A DNA stretch of 64,000 nucleotides from Bacteroidales bacterium (GCA_017647785.1 JAGCJW010000042.1:62001-126000); one strand, 5' to 3'. Shown: positions 53,111 to 61,716, counted from the stretch's first letter. Program-made: numbers and translations. The notes: generated by a model not told the origin, from the letters alone.

Positions 53111-53740
53111 ATGAAAGAAAAAGTATCAATCTCATTTTTATTATTGGCAATCACCTTCTGTGTTTGCCTTATTGCAGCAAATTTACTTGGAATTAAAATA
53201 ATACAAATCGGAGACTTCGCAGTAAGTGCCGGTTTGTTAGTTTTTCCAATTTCCTACATTATAAACGATTGTCTAACCGAAGTATGGGGCTTTAAAAAAG
53301 CAAGAATTGTGATATTTACTGCTTTTTTAATGAATATCTTTATCGTATTAATAGGTTTAATAGTCATTTATATCCCATCTTCTCCTTTTTGGAACGGGAA
53401 CGAACATTTCGCTTATGTTTTTAATATAGCACCTCGTACAACAATAGGAAGTTTGCTAGCATTTTTATCAGGCTCTCTCTTGAATGCCTTTGTGATGAAT
53501 AAAATGAAAACTCTGAATAATGGGAAATATTTTTCATTTAGAGCAATTGTTTCAACAATAGTAGGAGAGGGTATTGATTCTGTTATATTCTTCCCAATAG
53601 CCTTTTTGGGAATTATAGGTTTTCAAGAACTTTTAATGATGATTCTTGCACAAGTTATTTTGAAAACATTATATGAAATTTTGATTTTACCAATCACAAT
53701 TCGTAGCGTAAAAAAATTAAAACAAATAGAAGGAATATGA
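53111..53740 (+). CDS. Queuosine precursor transporter (VUT family, YhhQ-like)
   Basis: A 209-residue inner-membrane protein with about six hydrophobic helices ([41 protein letters not shown] and others). The Ile-Asn-Asp-Cys-Leu-Thr-Glu-Val motif and the [16 protein letters not shown] segment are the marks of the VUT_1 family that imports queuine, preQ0 or preQ1. The preQ1 riboswitch directly in front and queF behind (overlap 4 bp) fix the pathway. It would take up precursor for the tRNA wobble base queuosine. Confidence 0.92.
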   Translation: MKEKVSISFLLLAITFCVCLIAANLLGIKIIQIGDFAVSAGLLVFPISYIINDCLTEVWGFKKARIVIFTAFLMNIFIVLIGLIVIYIPSSPFWNGNEHFAYVFNIAPRTTIGSLLAFLSGSLLNAFVMNKMKTLNNGKYFSFRAIVSTIVGEGIDSVIFFPIAFLGIIGFQELLMMILAQVILKTLYEILILPITIRSVKKLKQIEGI

Positions 53741-54192
53741 ATGATTTAAAAGAACAACTTTCCTTATTAGGAAATAAAACTGTTTACAAACAAGATTATG
53801 CTCCAGAGGTTTTAGAAGCCTTTGATAACAAACATCAAGAAAATGATTATTGGGTTCGCTTCAATTGTCCTGAGTTTACAAGTCTTTGCCCAATAACAGG
53901 GCAACCCGATTTCGCAGAAATACGCATTAGTTATGTTCCAGACGTTAAAATGGTAGAAAGTAAGAGCTTGAAATTATATCTTTTTAGTTTCAGAAATCAC
54001 GGAGCCTTTCATGAAGATTGTGTAAACATAATAATGAAAGACCTGATAAAACTAATGAATCCAAAATACATAGAAGTGACAGGAATATTCACTCCACGAG
54101 GAGGTATATCTATTTATCCGTATGCTAATTATGGTAGAGTTAATACCAAGTATGAAAAAATGGCAGAGCAAAGATTGATGACTAGAGAGTAA
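53737..54192 (+). CDS. queF: 7-cyano-7-deazaguanine reductase QueF
   Basis: NADPH-dependent enzyme that reduces preQ0 to preQ1 in queuosine synthesis. The 151-residue protein is the short, single-domain QueF: catalytic Cys51 in [14 protein letters not shown], the QPDFA motif with Asp58, then [21 protein letters not shown], the ESKS motif binding substrate. Its ATG overlaps the transporter stop (ATGA). It is likely controlled by the same preQ1 riboswitch through the common transcript. Ends with a hairpin that includes the stop codon region. Confidence 0.95.
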   Translation: MNDLKEQLSLLGNKTVYKQDYAPEVLEAFDNKHQENDYWVRFNCPEFTSLCPITGQPDFAEIRISYVPDVKMVESKSLKLYLFSFRNHGAFHEDCVNIIMKDLIKLMNPKYIEVTGIFTPRGGISIYPYANYGRVNTKYEKMAEQRLMTRE

Positions 54193-54218
54193 GTTTAAAA
54201 TTCTTCATTTAAACTTAC
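54189..54218 (+). terminator. Hairpin after queF
   Basis: GTAAGTTTA (54189-54197) pairs with TAAACTTAC (54210-54218). It starts inside the stop codon and lacks a clear T-run, so termination strength is uncertain. Confidence 0.5.
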
Positions 54219-54444
54219 AAATATTTCGTTCATTGTTTCATTAAAATAATTCTTTGATTCATATATAAATAGAATTTAAGAATTATTTTTACTTTTTCGG
54301 AAATAAGTTGTATTTTTGCAAGCAGCAATGTGTAGTAAAATAATAGTAAATACAATGTGTATTGCTTTTTATAGCTTGAATTTCAGGTATTTATAAGAGA
54401 TTCGAGGAGCTAGAAATATATTCTTACCATAAAGATTTTTAGAT
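54219..54444 (+). promoter_or_regulatory. Promoter and leader of the polysaccharide operon
   Basis: TATTTTTG at 54311-54318 predicts transcription from about 54325 and a leader of about 120 nt. Near its start AGCAAT (54324-54329) can pair with ATTGCT (54361-54366), with TGTA/TACA inside, followed by TTTTTAT: a terminator-like hairpin. The rest of the leader contains GATTCGAGGAGC of unknown role. Before the promoter, TTCTTTGATTC and TAAGAATTATT are again words of the dispersed repeat family. Confidence 0.45.
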
Positions 54445-55716
54445 ATGCAAGAAACAAAGATATGCGTAATCGGCTTAGGCTATGTAGGCCTACCACTAGC
54501 CCGATTGTTTTCCACAAAATTTCCAACCATAGGCTTTGATAAAAATCAAGCAAGAGTAGAAGAATTAAACTCAGGTCACGACTCTACACTTGAAGTATCA
54601 GATGAATTACTACAAGAAGCCATAGCAAAACACGGTTTTCGTTGCACTACAAACATAGAAGAAATAAAAGAAAGCAACTTCTATGTAGTAGCGGTGCCAA
54701 CCCCGGTAGATGAAAACAATCGTCCGGATTTACGTCCTTTGATAGGAGCAAGCCAAACCGTAGGACAAGTAATCAAAAAAGGCGACATAGTAGTCTATGA
54801 GTCCACAGTATATCCGGGAGTTACAGAAGAAGAATGCCTACCCGTAGTAGAACAAGTATCAGGCTTGATATTCAATAAAGACTTCTATGCAGGCTACTCA
54901 CCAGAGAGAATAAACCCAGGCGACAAAGAACACACAGTAGAAAAAATCAAAAAAGTAACCTCAGGTTCCACACCAGAAATAGCAGATATAATAGACAACG
55001 TATATAATAGCGTACTAATAAACGGCACACACAAAGCACCGACCATAAAAGTAGCAGAAGCATCGAAGATTATAGAGAACAGTCAGCGAGATGTGAACAT
55101 AGCATTCATGAACGAATTAGCAAAAATCTTCAATGCAATGGACATAGACACCCATGACGTCATAGAAGCAGCCGCATCAAAGTGGAACTTTATAAAACTA
55201 AGCCCAGGCTTAGTAGGAGGGCACTGCATAAGCGTAGACCCATACTATCTAATCCAAAAAGCCCAAGTCTATGGAGTGATGCCAAGAGTAATGAGTTCAG
55301 CCCGCAGACTTAACGATGGTATGGGAGAATACGTAGCCAATCAAGTAATCAAACTAATGAACAAAAAAGGAGTATTGGTAAAAGATTCCAATATACTCCT
55401 ATTAGGAATAACCTTCAAAGAAAATTGCCCAGACATTCGTAACACAAAAATCGTAGATATACACACCACACTATCCGAATACACCAACAACATCACAATC
55501 TATGACCCATGGGCAAATAAAGAAGAAGTAAAACACGAATACAATATAGAAATAACAAATACACTACCACAAGCAAACAAATACGATGCTATCATATTAG
55601 GAGTAGCCCACAAAGAATTTTTAGACATAGACATAAAAACTCTATTAAACGAAAATGGAGTAGTCTATGATGTAAAAGGAATATTAGATAGAAATATTAT
55701 AGACGGAAGATTATAG
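54445..55716 (+). CDS. Nucleotide sugar dehydrogenase (WbpA/TviB type)
   Basis: NAD-dependent enzyme that oxidises the C6 of a UDP-N-acetylhexosamine (UDP-GlcNAc or UDP-GalNAc) to the uronic acid. The 423-residue protein has [17 protein letters not shown] (NAD binding), [22 protein letters not shown], the central helix with [25 protein letters not shown] and catalytic Cys261 in [15 protein letters not shown]. The [12 protein letters not shown] form and the YESTVYPG motif are marks of the UDP-GlcNAc branch. First gene of the locus. Its codon use (many CCA, GTA, CTA, more C) looks different from the next gene, which may reflect separate origin. Confidence 0.87.
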   Translation: MQETKICVIGLGYVGLPLARLFSTKFPTIGFDKNQARVEELNSGHDSTLEVSDELLQEAIAKHGFRCTTNIEEIKESNFYVVAVPTPVDENNRPDLRPLIGASQTVGQVIKKGDIVVYESTVYPGVTEEECLPVVEQVSGLIFNKDFYAGYSPERINPGDKEHTVEKIKKVTSGSTPEIADIIDNVYNSVLINGTHKAPTIKVAEASKIIENSQRDVNIAFMNELAKIFNAMDIDTHDVIEAAASKWNFIKLSPGLVGGHCISVDPYYLIQKAQVYGVMPRVMSSARRLNDGMGEYVANQVIKLMNKKGVLVKDSNILLLGITFKENCPDIRNTKIVDIHTTLSEYTNNITIYDPWANKEEVKHEYNIEITNTLPQANKYDAIILGVAHKEFLDIDIKTLLNENGVVYDVKGILDRNIIDGRL

Positions 55717-55721
55717 AAATT

Positions 55722-56960
55722 ATGAAAATCGCAGTAGCAGGAACAGGATATGTAGGTTTGTCAATAGCAACTCTATTGGCACAACACAATGATGTAACAG
55801 CAGTAGATGTTGTTGCAGAACGTGTTGATATGGTAAACAATAAAAAATCTCCAATTCAAGATGATTATATAGAAGAATACTTAGCAACAAAACCATTGCA
55901 ACTACAAGCAACTTTGGATTGGGAAAATGGATATAAAGATGCAGAATTTGTAGTCATTGCTGCACCAACAAATTATGATACTCATAAGAACTTTTTTGAT
56001 ACAAGTGCAGTAGAAGATGTAATAGAAAAAGTATTGAAAGTAAATCCTACTGCAATAATGGTAATAAAGAGTACTATACCTGTTGGATACACAGAAAGCG
56101 TAAGAAAAAAGTTTAACACAAATAACATAATCTTTGCACCGGAGTTTTTAAGAGAAAGTAAAGCACTATATGATAATCTATACCCTTCAAGAATAATAGT
56201 AGGCTATGACCAAAACGACAAAGAATTAGAATCAAAAGCAAAACGGTTTGCAGAACTAATACGAGAAGGAGCGATAGAGAAAAACGTGCCAATGCTATAT
56301 ATGGGTAGCACAGAAGCAGAAGCAGTAAAACTATTTGCAAACACATACTTGGCACTAAGAGTTAGTTACTTTAATGAATTAGACACATACGCAGAACTTA
56401 AAAACTTAAATACACAAGACATAATAGAAGGGGTTTGTCTTGATCCAAGAATAGGAAATCACTACAATAACCCAAGTTTCGGATACGGAGGCTATTGCTT
56501 GCCAAAAGACACAAAACAATTGCTTGCAAACTATGAAGATGTACCGCAAAATATGATGAGTGCCATAGTAGAGAGCAATCGTACAAGAAAAGACTTCATT
56601 GCAGACCAAGTGTTGAAAATGGCAGGATACTATGATTACTACAATAGAGGCGATTATAATCCACAAGAAGAAAAACAATGTGTAATAGGAGTATATCGAT
56701 TGACAATGAAATCGAACTCCGACAACTTTCGTCAAAGCTCGATTCAAGGCGTAATGAAAAGAGTGAAAGCCAAAGGAGCAACAATAATAATTTACGAACC
56801 AACGCTTGAAAACGGAAGTACATTCTTTGGAAGCAAAATAGTAAACGATATAGACGAGTTTAAACAACAAAGTCAAGCAATAATTGCAAATAGATACGAT
56901 GCTTGTCTTGACGATGTTGCAGAGAAAGTTTATACAAGAGATATTTTTAAAAGAGATTAA
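55722..56960 (+). CDS. ugd: UDP-glucose 6-dehydrogenase
   Basis: Oxidises UDP-glucose to UDP-glucuronate for capsule or O-antigen sugars. The 412-residue protein opens [20 protein letters not shown] (NAD binding), has [37 protein letters not shown], and the catalytic Cys259 in [13 protein letters not shown]. The FxPEFLRE and SRIIVG motifs are typical of the short bacterial Ugd branch. It starts 5 bp after the first dehydrogenase stop and ends 3 bp before rmlA, so it belongs to one operon. Confidence 0.9.
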   Translation: MKIAVAGTGYVGLSIATLLAQHNDVTAVDVVAERVDMVNNKKSPIQDDYIEEYLATKPLQLQATLDWENGYKDAEFVVIAAPTNYDTHKNFFDTSAVEDVIEKVLKVNPTAIMVIKSTIPVGYTESVRKKFNTNNIIFAPEFLRESKALYDNLYPSRIIVGYDQNDKELESKAKRFAELIREGAIEKNVPMLYMGSTEAEAVKLFANTYLALRVSYFNELDTYAELKNLNTQDIIEGVCLDPRIGNHYNNPSFGYGGYCLPKDTKQLLANYEDVPQNMMSAIVESNRTRKDFIADQVLKMAGYYDYYNRGDYNPQEEKQCVIGVYRLTMKSNSDNFRQSSIQGVMKRVKAKGATIIIYEPTLENGSTFFGSKIVNDIDEFKQQSQAIIANRYDACLDDVAEKVYTRDIFKRD

Positions 56961-56963
56961 GAT

Positions 56964-57857
56964 ATGAAAGGTATAGTATTGGCAGGGGGGAGTGGTACAA
57001 GATTGTATCCTATTACAAAAGGCGTAAGTAAGCAGATGTTGCCTATTTATGACAAACCAATGATATACTATCCAATCTCTGTTTTGATGTTGGCGGGGAT
57101 AAGAGATATATTGATAATATCAACACCACACGATTTACCAGGGTTTAAAAGATTGCTTGGAGATGGTTCGGATTATGGAGTGAATTTCTCATACGCAGAA
57201 CAACCTTCACCAGATGGACTTGCACAAGCTTTTATAATAGGAGAGGAGTTTATAGGAAAAGATAATGTTTGTATGGTTTTAGGAGATAATATCTTCTATG
57301 GAGCAGGGTTTAGCAAAATGTTAAGAGAGGCAGTGCAAGCAGCAGAAGAAGATAATAAAGCAACAATATTTGGGTATTGGGTAGCAGATCCTGAAAGATA
57401 TGGAGTAGCAGAATTTGATTCAGAAGGTAATTGTTTATCACTGGAAGAAAAACCAACAAATCCAAAATCCAATTACGCAGTTCCCGGATTGTATTTCTAC
57501 CCTAATAAGGTTGTAGAAGTGGCAAAAAGCATTAAGCCATCGGCAAGAGGAGAACTTGAAATAACAACTGTAAACCAAAGATTTTTAGAAGATAAACAAC
57601 TTAAAGTACAAACACTCGGACGTGGATTTGCATGGCTTGACACAGGAACACACGATTCTCTCTCAGAAGCCTCAACTTTCGTGGAAGTAATAGAAAAAAG
57701 ACAAGGCTTAAAGATAGCATGCCTCGAAGGTATAGCTTACAGAAAAGGTTGGATAAGTGAAGAAAAAATGAGAGAATTAGCTCAACCGATGATTAAAAAT
57801 CAGTATGGACAGTATCTTTTGCAAGTAATAGATGATTTTAAGGGCTATGAGCTGTGA
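56964..57857 (+). CDS. rmlA: Glucose-1-phosphate thymidylyltransferase
   Basis: Makes dTDP-glucose from glucose-1-phosphate and dTTP. The 297-residue protein starts [19 protein letters not shown], the nucleotide-binding loop, with [17 protein letters not shown], the [15 protein letters not shown] segment, [10 protein letters not shown] and, near the C-terminus, [16 protein letters not shown]. Length matches RmlA/RfbA. It is followed not by rmlC or rmlD but by a four-helix-bundle gene. The last codons are next to the reverse-oriented copy of the GCTCACAGCTC repeat. Confidence 0.96.
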   Translation: MKGIVLAGGSGTRLYPITKGVSKQMLPIYDKPMIYYPISVLMLAGIRDILIISTPHDLPGFKRLLGDGSDYGVNFSYAEQPSPDGLAQAFIIGEEFIGKDNVCMVLGDNIFYGAGFSKMLREAVQAAEEDNKATIFGYWVADPERYGVAEFDSEGNCLSLEEKPTNPKSNYAVPGLYFYPNKVVEVAKSIKPSARGELEITTVNQRFLEDKQLKVQTLGRGFAWLDTGTHDSLSEASTFVEVIEKRQGLKIACLEGIAYRKGWISEEKMRELAQPMIKNQYGQYLLQVIDDFKGYEL

Positions 57858-57867
57858 GCATTGAGAA
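57843..57867 (-). repeat. GCTCACAGCTC-type repeat, reverse copy
   Basis: The plus strand reads GGCTATGAGCTGTGAGC then ATTGAG, the complement of the repeat found in rmlB. It spans the rmlA stop codon and the first bases of the 17-bp spacer. Confidence 0.65.
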
Positions 57868-57874
57868 CTAAAAT

Positions 57875-58261
57875 ATGAGAGATTTTCATAAACTAATAAT
57901 TTGGCAGAGGAGTCATCAGCTCACTTTGGCCATTTATAGAATAAGCAAATCATTTCCAAAAGAAGAAATATTTGGACTTACTTCTCAAATGCGAAGGGCC
58001 GTTTCTTCTATACCTACCAATATTGCCGAAGGTTGTGGAAGAGCTTCAAACAAAGATTTTGCTCATTTTTTACAAATTGCTATTGGTTCAGCAACAGAAG
58101 TTGAATATCAGCTTCTTCTTGCTCATGATATAAACTATATTAATGATGACGACTATCAGGCATTGACAGATGAGACGGTCGTTGTCCGTAAAATGATTAT
58201 TAAATATCAATCAGAGTTAAAGAGTAGCTCATCGCTCGAAGCTCGCAACTCACAGCAGTAA
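57875..58261 (+). CDS. Four-helix-bundle protein (23S rRNA IVP-like family)
   Basis: A 128-residue protein of the four-helix-bundle family first described as the intervening-sequence (S23) protein: RDFHKLIIWQRSHQLTLAIYRI, SFPKEEIFGLTSQMRRAVSSIPTNIAEGCGR and IAIGSATEVEYQLLLAHDINYI are the conserved helices. Members occur within rRNA introns and also within polysaccharide loci in Bacteroidota; a function there is not known. The last 15 residues (SSSSLEARNSQQ region) are encoded by the same short repeat that interrupts rmlB, so the natural C-terminus may have been extended. The rmlB ATG is 2 bp after its stop. Confidence 0.88.
   Translation: MRDFHKLIIWQRSHQLTLAIYRISKSFPKEEIFGLTSQMRRAVSSIPTNIAEGCGRASNKDFAHFLQIAIGSATEVEYQLLLAHDINYINDDDYQALTDETVVVRKMIIKYQSELKSSSSLEARNSQQ
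58223..58258 (+). repeat. GCTCACAGCTC-type repeat forming the end of the four-helix-bundle gene
   Basis: AGTAGCTCATCGCTCGAAGC then TCGCAACTCACAGCAG: a diverged forward copy, read in the same frame as the copies in rmlB. Confidence 0.6.
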
Positions 58262-58262
58262 T

Positions 58263-59525
58263 ATGAGAAATATAGTAATAACAGGTGGAGCTGGTTTCAT
58301 CGGAAGCCATGTTGTACGCCTCTTTGTAAATAAGTATCCAGAATACAATATTATAAATCTTGATAAACTTACATACGCAGGTAATTTGGCGAATCTTAAA
58401 GATGTGGAAGATAAACCAAATTACAAATTCGTAAAGATGGATATATGCGATTTTGAGGCGTTTTATCAACTTATGCAAGACGAAAAGGTTGATGCGATAA
58501 TTCACCTTGCAGCAGAAAGTCATGTGGATAGAAGTATAAAAGACCCGTTTACTTTTGCAAAAACAAACGTAATGGGAACACTGTCACTTCTTCAAGCAGC
58601 AAAACTTTATTGGGAAGCACAACCAACTCCATACCAAATAGCTCATAGCCCACATCTCACAACTCAATGCCTATTTTACCATATATCAACCGATGAGGTT
58701 TATGGAGCTTTGGAGATGAATCACCCCGAAGGAATACCTGCACCGCACCAAACAGCCGCAAGTGCTCACAGCTCACAGCTCACAGCTCGATGCTCACAGC
58801 TCAATGCTCAATGCTCAATAGCATACGGCGATGAGTTTTTTTATGAAACAACAAAATATAACCCGCACTCACCATACTCGGCAGCAAAAGCAAGCAGCGA
58901 TCATTTTGTAAGAGCATATCACGACACATACGGAATGCCGACTATTGTAACAAACTGTTCAAACAACTACGGACCGTATCAATTCCCCGAAAAACTCATA
59001 CCGCTTTTTATCAATAATATTCGTCATCGCAAGCCGCTTCCTGTGTATGGAAAAGGAGAAAACGTACGCGATTGGCTTTATGTGGAGGATCACGCAAGAG
59101 CAATAGATATGATTTTCCACAACGGCAAGATTGCAGAAACATACAATATCGGTGGCTTCAACGAATGGAAGAATATCGATTTGATTAAGGTGATTATTAA
59201 GACTGTTGATATTGCTTTAGGTCGGGTTGCTTTGAGTGATGAGCAACGAGCGATGAGCTGCTCACAACTCACTGCTCAAAGCTCACTGCCTGATAGCGCA
59301 TTCCCGGATTTAGACCTTATCACATACGTAACCGACAGAGCTGGACACGATATGCGTTATGCAATAGACTCGACAAAATTGCAAAAAGAGCTTGGCTGGG
59401 AACCAAGTCTGCAATTTGAAGAAGGAATAGAAAAAACTGTTCGTTGGTACTTGGATAATCAAGAATGGATGGATAACGTAACTTCCGGAGAATACGAAAA
59501 GTACTACGAAGAGATGTATAAATAG
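58263..59525 (+). CDS. rmlB: dTDP-glucose 4,6-dehydratase with three repeat-coded insertions
   Basis: Converts dTDP-glucose to dTDP-4-keto-6-deoxyglucose, the branch point to rhamnose and other deoxysugars. The 420-residue protein keeps the SDR core: NITGGAGFIGSHVV-type NAD loop, catalytic YHISTDEVYG (Thr143-Asp-Glu145), SPYSAAKASSDHFV (Tyr-xxx-Lys), NCSNNYGPYQFPEKLIP and NVRDWLYVEDHARAID. It is longer than usual (about 350-380) because residues near 126-137, 167-187 and 325-346 are replaced or extended by low-complexity Ser/Gln/Cys/His peptides, each encoded by short DNA repeats in the same reading frame. All three fall in loops variable between homologues, so the enzyme is probably still active. 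Confidence 0.93.
   Translation: MRNIVITGGAGFIGSHVVRLFVNKYPEYNIINLDKLTYAGNLANLKDVEDKPNYKFVKMDICDFEAFYQLMQDEKVDAIIHLAAESHVDRSIKDPFTFAKTNVMGTLSLLQAAKLYWEAQPTPYQIAHSPHLTTQCLFYHISTDEVYGALEMNHPEGIPAPHQTAASAHSSQLTARCSQLNAQCSIAYGDEFFYETTKYNPHSPYSAAKASSDHFVRAYHDTYGMPTIVTNCSNNYGPYQFPEKLIPLFINNIRHRKPLPVYGKGENVRDWLYVEDHARAIDMIFHNGKIAETYNIGGFNEWKNIDLIKVIIKTVDIALGRVALSDEQRAMSCSQLTAQSSLPDSAFPDLDLITYVTDRAGHDMRYAIDSTKLQKELGWEPSLQFEEGIEKTVRWYLDNQEWMDNVTSGEYEKYYEEMYK
58640..58671 (+). repeat. In-frame GCTCACAGCTC-type insertion 1 in rmlB
   Basis: Encodes AHSPHLTTQC before FYHISTDE. The copy is degenerate (GCTCATAGCCCACATCTC, then ACAACTCAATGC). Confidence 0.65.
58763..58822 (+). repeat. In-frame GCTCACAGCTC-type insertion 2 in rmlB
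   Basis: The longest and cleanest copy, made of about seven short units (GCTCACA, GCTCACA, GCTCGAT, GCTCACA, GCTCAAT, GCTCAAT). It encodes AHSSQLTARCSQLNAQCS before IAYGDEFFYE. Confidence 0.75.
59237..59298 (+). repeat. In-frame GCTCACAGCTC-type insertion 3 in rmlB
   Basis: Encodes EQRAMSCSQLTAQSSLPD before LDLITYVTDR. Its first third (GAGCAACGAGCGATGAGC) is in the complementary orientation and the rest is forward, so the copy is partly palindromic. Confidence 0.65.
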
Positions 59526-59906
59526 GCTTCGCCGGAGCTTCGTCAGACAAAGGACAAAATCCGTAAGGCAAAAGGATACTTTAGACATCTGACATTAGAC
59601 TTTCGACAAAAAAAACACTCGTAGTCTCGTTGACTTGTAGTCTTCGAAAATCCTTTTGTCTTTTGACTTTCGACATTGGACAAAAAAACACCTTTCGTCC
59701 TTCGACATTAGACTTTTGACAAAAAACACTCGTAGTCTTCAAAAAGTAAACATTAAATAAACACTATCGCTTTTAAAAGTCCTTCCCTTCAGGGGAGGAT
59801 TTAGGAGAGGCTCTCAAATCTCCCTCTTTTAGGAGGGATTAAGGGAGGTTCAAATCTTTCAACGGGAATTACCGTAAGGTTACATCATATATATATATAT
59901 ATCAAA
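59526..59906. repeat. Repeat cluster between rmlB and the DUF262 cassette
   Basis: No gene is visible in these 381 bp. Two copies of GACATTAGACTTT-GACAAAAAA followed by ACACTCGTAGTCT lie at about 59590-59627 and 59704-59739, with a related GACTTTCGACATTGGAC between them. A palindrome-like pair follows: CCCTTCAGGGGAGG (near 59785) and CCCTCTTTTAGGAGGG (near 59822). An (AT)8 tract closes the cluster. Word families such as these recur in Bacteroidota spacers and mark this as a recombination-prone junction. Confidence 0.65.
59887..59902. repeat. (AT)8 simple repeat directly before the DUF262 start
   Basis: Eight AT dinucleotides end 4 nt before the ATG at 59907, where the ribosome-binding region should be. 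Slippage here would change the distance between promoter or leader and start codon. Confidence 0.85.
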
Positions 59907-61016
59907 ATGAAAGAATTAACAGAAGAACAAATTAATAAAATCAACGAACAAATTGATGCTCAAAAAAAATCAGTATCATATAACGTTAGGGAATTTACTA
60001 TTGAAATATATGTTAATAAGTATAGTAAAGATATTGAAAAAGATGATAATGAGTTGTATATTCCAGAATATCAAAGAGAATTTGTTTGGGATTCTAAACA
60101 TCAATCTAGATTTATCGAATCATTAATATTAGGACTTCCCGTACCTTTCTTTTTTGCAGCAGAAATTAAGGATACTGGTCGTTTAGAAATTGTGGATGGC
60201 TCACAACGTATTCGTACAATGGCTGCTTTTATTAATGATGAATTAGAATTGTCTAACCTCAGAAATTTGACAGAATTAAATGATAAAAAATTTTCACAAC
60301 TACCTTCTTCAAGACAAAGAATGTTTAAAAATATGCCTCTACGAATGGTTGTTTTATCTGCAGATGCTTCCGAAGACACAAGAAAAGAAATGTTTGACAG
60401 AATTAATACTAGTAGTGTACCTTTGCTTCCAATGGAAACTCGTAGAGGAATATATCGTGGAAAATTTATGGATTTCATAACGAAATTAGCAGATAGTAAA
60501 AATTTCAAGAAATTATGTCCTTTACCTAAATATATGTTAGAAAGAAGAGAAGAGGAGGAGTTGATTCTTCGTTTTTTTGCATTTACCGATTGCTATCCAG
60601 ATTATAAAAAAGTTGAAGATATGGGTGTTGCAAAATATCTTGATAATTATTTAAATACAAAAAATGGATCAATCAAAGATGAAGAAATAACAGAGAAAGA
60701 AAAATCCTTTAATCTTGTTATAGAGTATATCTGTAATTTATATCCGAATCAAGGTTTTGCTAAAAAGAAGGATGTTCTTGGAGTTTCAAGACCTTATTTT
60801 GAAGCAATTTCAGTAGGTCTTGGTTTAGCTCTAAAAGAAAAACCAGCATTGAGTGTTTCAAAGCAACCTCAAGAACTAATAGTAGATAAAAAGAAACATA
60901 ATGCATTTTACAATGCTATTGAAGGTCGTTACCGTACTCATACTGCAGCTAAAATAAAATCACGTATAGAAATCGCAAAAAAAGCATTTATAAATAATGA
61001 TAACCGTAAAAGATGA
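59907..61016 (+). CDS. DUF262 (GmrSD/ParB-like) protein
   Basis: A 369-residue protein with a full DUF262 domain: IPEYQREFVWDSKHQSRFIESLILGL (split into YQREFVW and the QxxFIESLILGLPVPFFF segment) and the ParB/Srx-like active-site motif IVDGSQRIRTMAAF (Asp97-Gly-Ser-Gln-Arg-x-x-Thr). DUF262 proteins hydrolyse nucleotides or nick DNA in systems such as GmrSD and SspE. This one lacks the C-terminal HNH (DUF1524) partner of GmrSD and instead ends with a helical region (GRYRTHTAAKIKSRIEIAKKAF). It overlaps the HEPN gene by 20 bp. First gene of the five-gene cassette; function likely anti-phage or toxin-like, not proven. Confidence 0.85.
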   Translation: MKELTEEQINKINEQIDAQKKSVSYNVREFTIEIYVNKYSKDIEKDDNELYIPEYQREFVWDSKHQSRFIESLILGLPVPFFFAAEIKDTGRLEIVDGSQRIRTMAAFINDELELSNLRNLTELNDKKFSQLPSSRQRMFKNMPLRMVVLSADASEDTRKEMFDRINTSSVPLLPMETRRGIYRGKFMDFITKLADSKNFKKLCPLPKYMLERREEEELILRFFAFTDCYPDYKKVEDMGVAKYLDNYLNTKNGSIKDEEITEKEKSFNLVIEYICNLYPNQGFAKKKDVLGVSRPYFEAISVGLGLALKEKPALSVSKQPQELIVDKKKHNAFYNAIEGRYRTHTAAKIKSRIEIAKKAFINNDNRKR

Positions 61017-61716
61017 ATTAGAAAAGAGAAAAAAAGATATTGATTCGTATTATTCATTGTTGTATTTAATTGAGAAATGTGAAACTCATAAGGGTGTAAA
61101 TATATGTATTGATTCTGATAAAAAGACACAAGTGATAGTTGATGATGTAATGCATAAATGTATAAAAGCTAATTCAATTATCCTTTTATACAATAGTGTG
61201 GAATCAACAATATCGAATTGTATTATATCTATTTGCGATGCTATAAATGATTCAAATATAAAATATAATGATCTTTCAGATGCTTTTCAAAAAATTTTTA
61301 GAAATAAGTTTTTTAATAAAGAGATAACTCATACAACCGCAAGAAAAAAAGCCGAAGAACTGCTTAAGCATGTAGTAAATAATAAAAAAATTAATATGCC
61401 AAACATTGATTTTTCAATTTCTGGTAATATTGATTTACGAAAAATAATTGAGATTTGTAAGGCTATAGATGTTAAGTTAGGCAAAATACCTAATAAAGAT
61501 AAAGTGAGTAATACTTTACTTAATATCAAAAATACGCGGAATGAATTAGCACATGGAATTAAATCATTCGGGGATATAGGAGCATTGGTCGTATTATCAG
61601 ATCTAAATGATTACAAAGAAACAATTTATGGTTTTCTTGAATATATAATCGAAATCTTTATTTCATTTATTCAAGATAAGAAATTTATGAGTAATAAAAA
61701 AACAATAAAAATATGA
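60997..61716 (+). CDS. HEPN-domain protein (MAE_28990-like)
   Basis: A 239-residue helical protein with the HEPN ribonuclease motif R-N-x3-H in IKNTRNELAHGIKSFG (Arg181, His186), preceded by long helices (IILLYNSVESTISNCIISICDAI) typical of the MAE_28990/MAE_18760 HEPN families that sit next to DUF262 genes. HEPN dimers cleave RNA in many toxin and abortive-infection systems. It overlaps DUF262 by 20 bp and the next gene by 4 bp (ATGA), so the products are probably made in fixed ratio. The RNA target is unknown. Confidence 0.75.
   Translation: MITVKDELEKRKKDIDSYYSLLYLIEKCETHKGVNICIDSDKKTQVIVDDVMHKCIKANSIILLYNSVESTISNCIISICDAINDSNIKYNDLSDAFQKIFRNKFFNKEITHTTARKKAEELLKHVVNNKKINMPNIDFSISGNIDLRKIIEICKAIDVKLGKIPNKDKVSNTLLNIKNTRNELAHGIKSFGDIGALVVLSDLNDYKETIYGFLEYIIEIFISFIQDKKFMSNKKTIKI

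Noticed and set aside
58200..58523. Minus-strand open frame over the four-helix-bundle/rmlB junction
   Set aside because: Crosses two well-supported genes on the other strand and includes the repeat; not plausible as coding.
58763..58822. Frameshift or sequencing error in rmlB at the repeats
   Set aside because: All three insertions keep the frame and the catalytic motifs continue normally after each, so the gene is intact.
59526..59906. Insertion sequence remnant between rmlB and the DUF262 gene
   Set aside because: No transposase fragment in any frame and no clear terminal inverted repeats; only short intergenic repeats.
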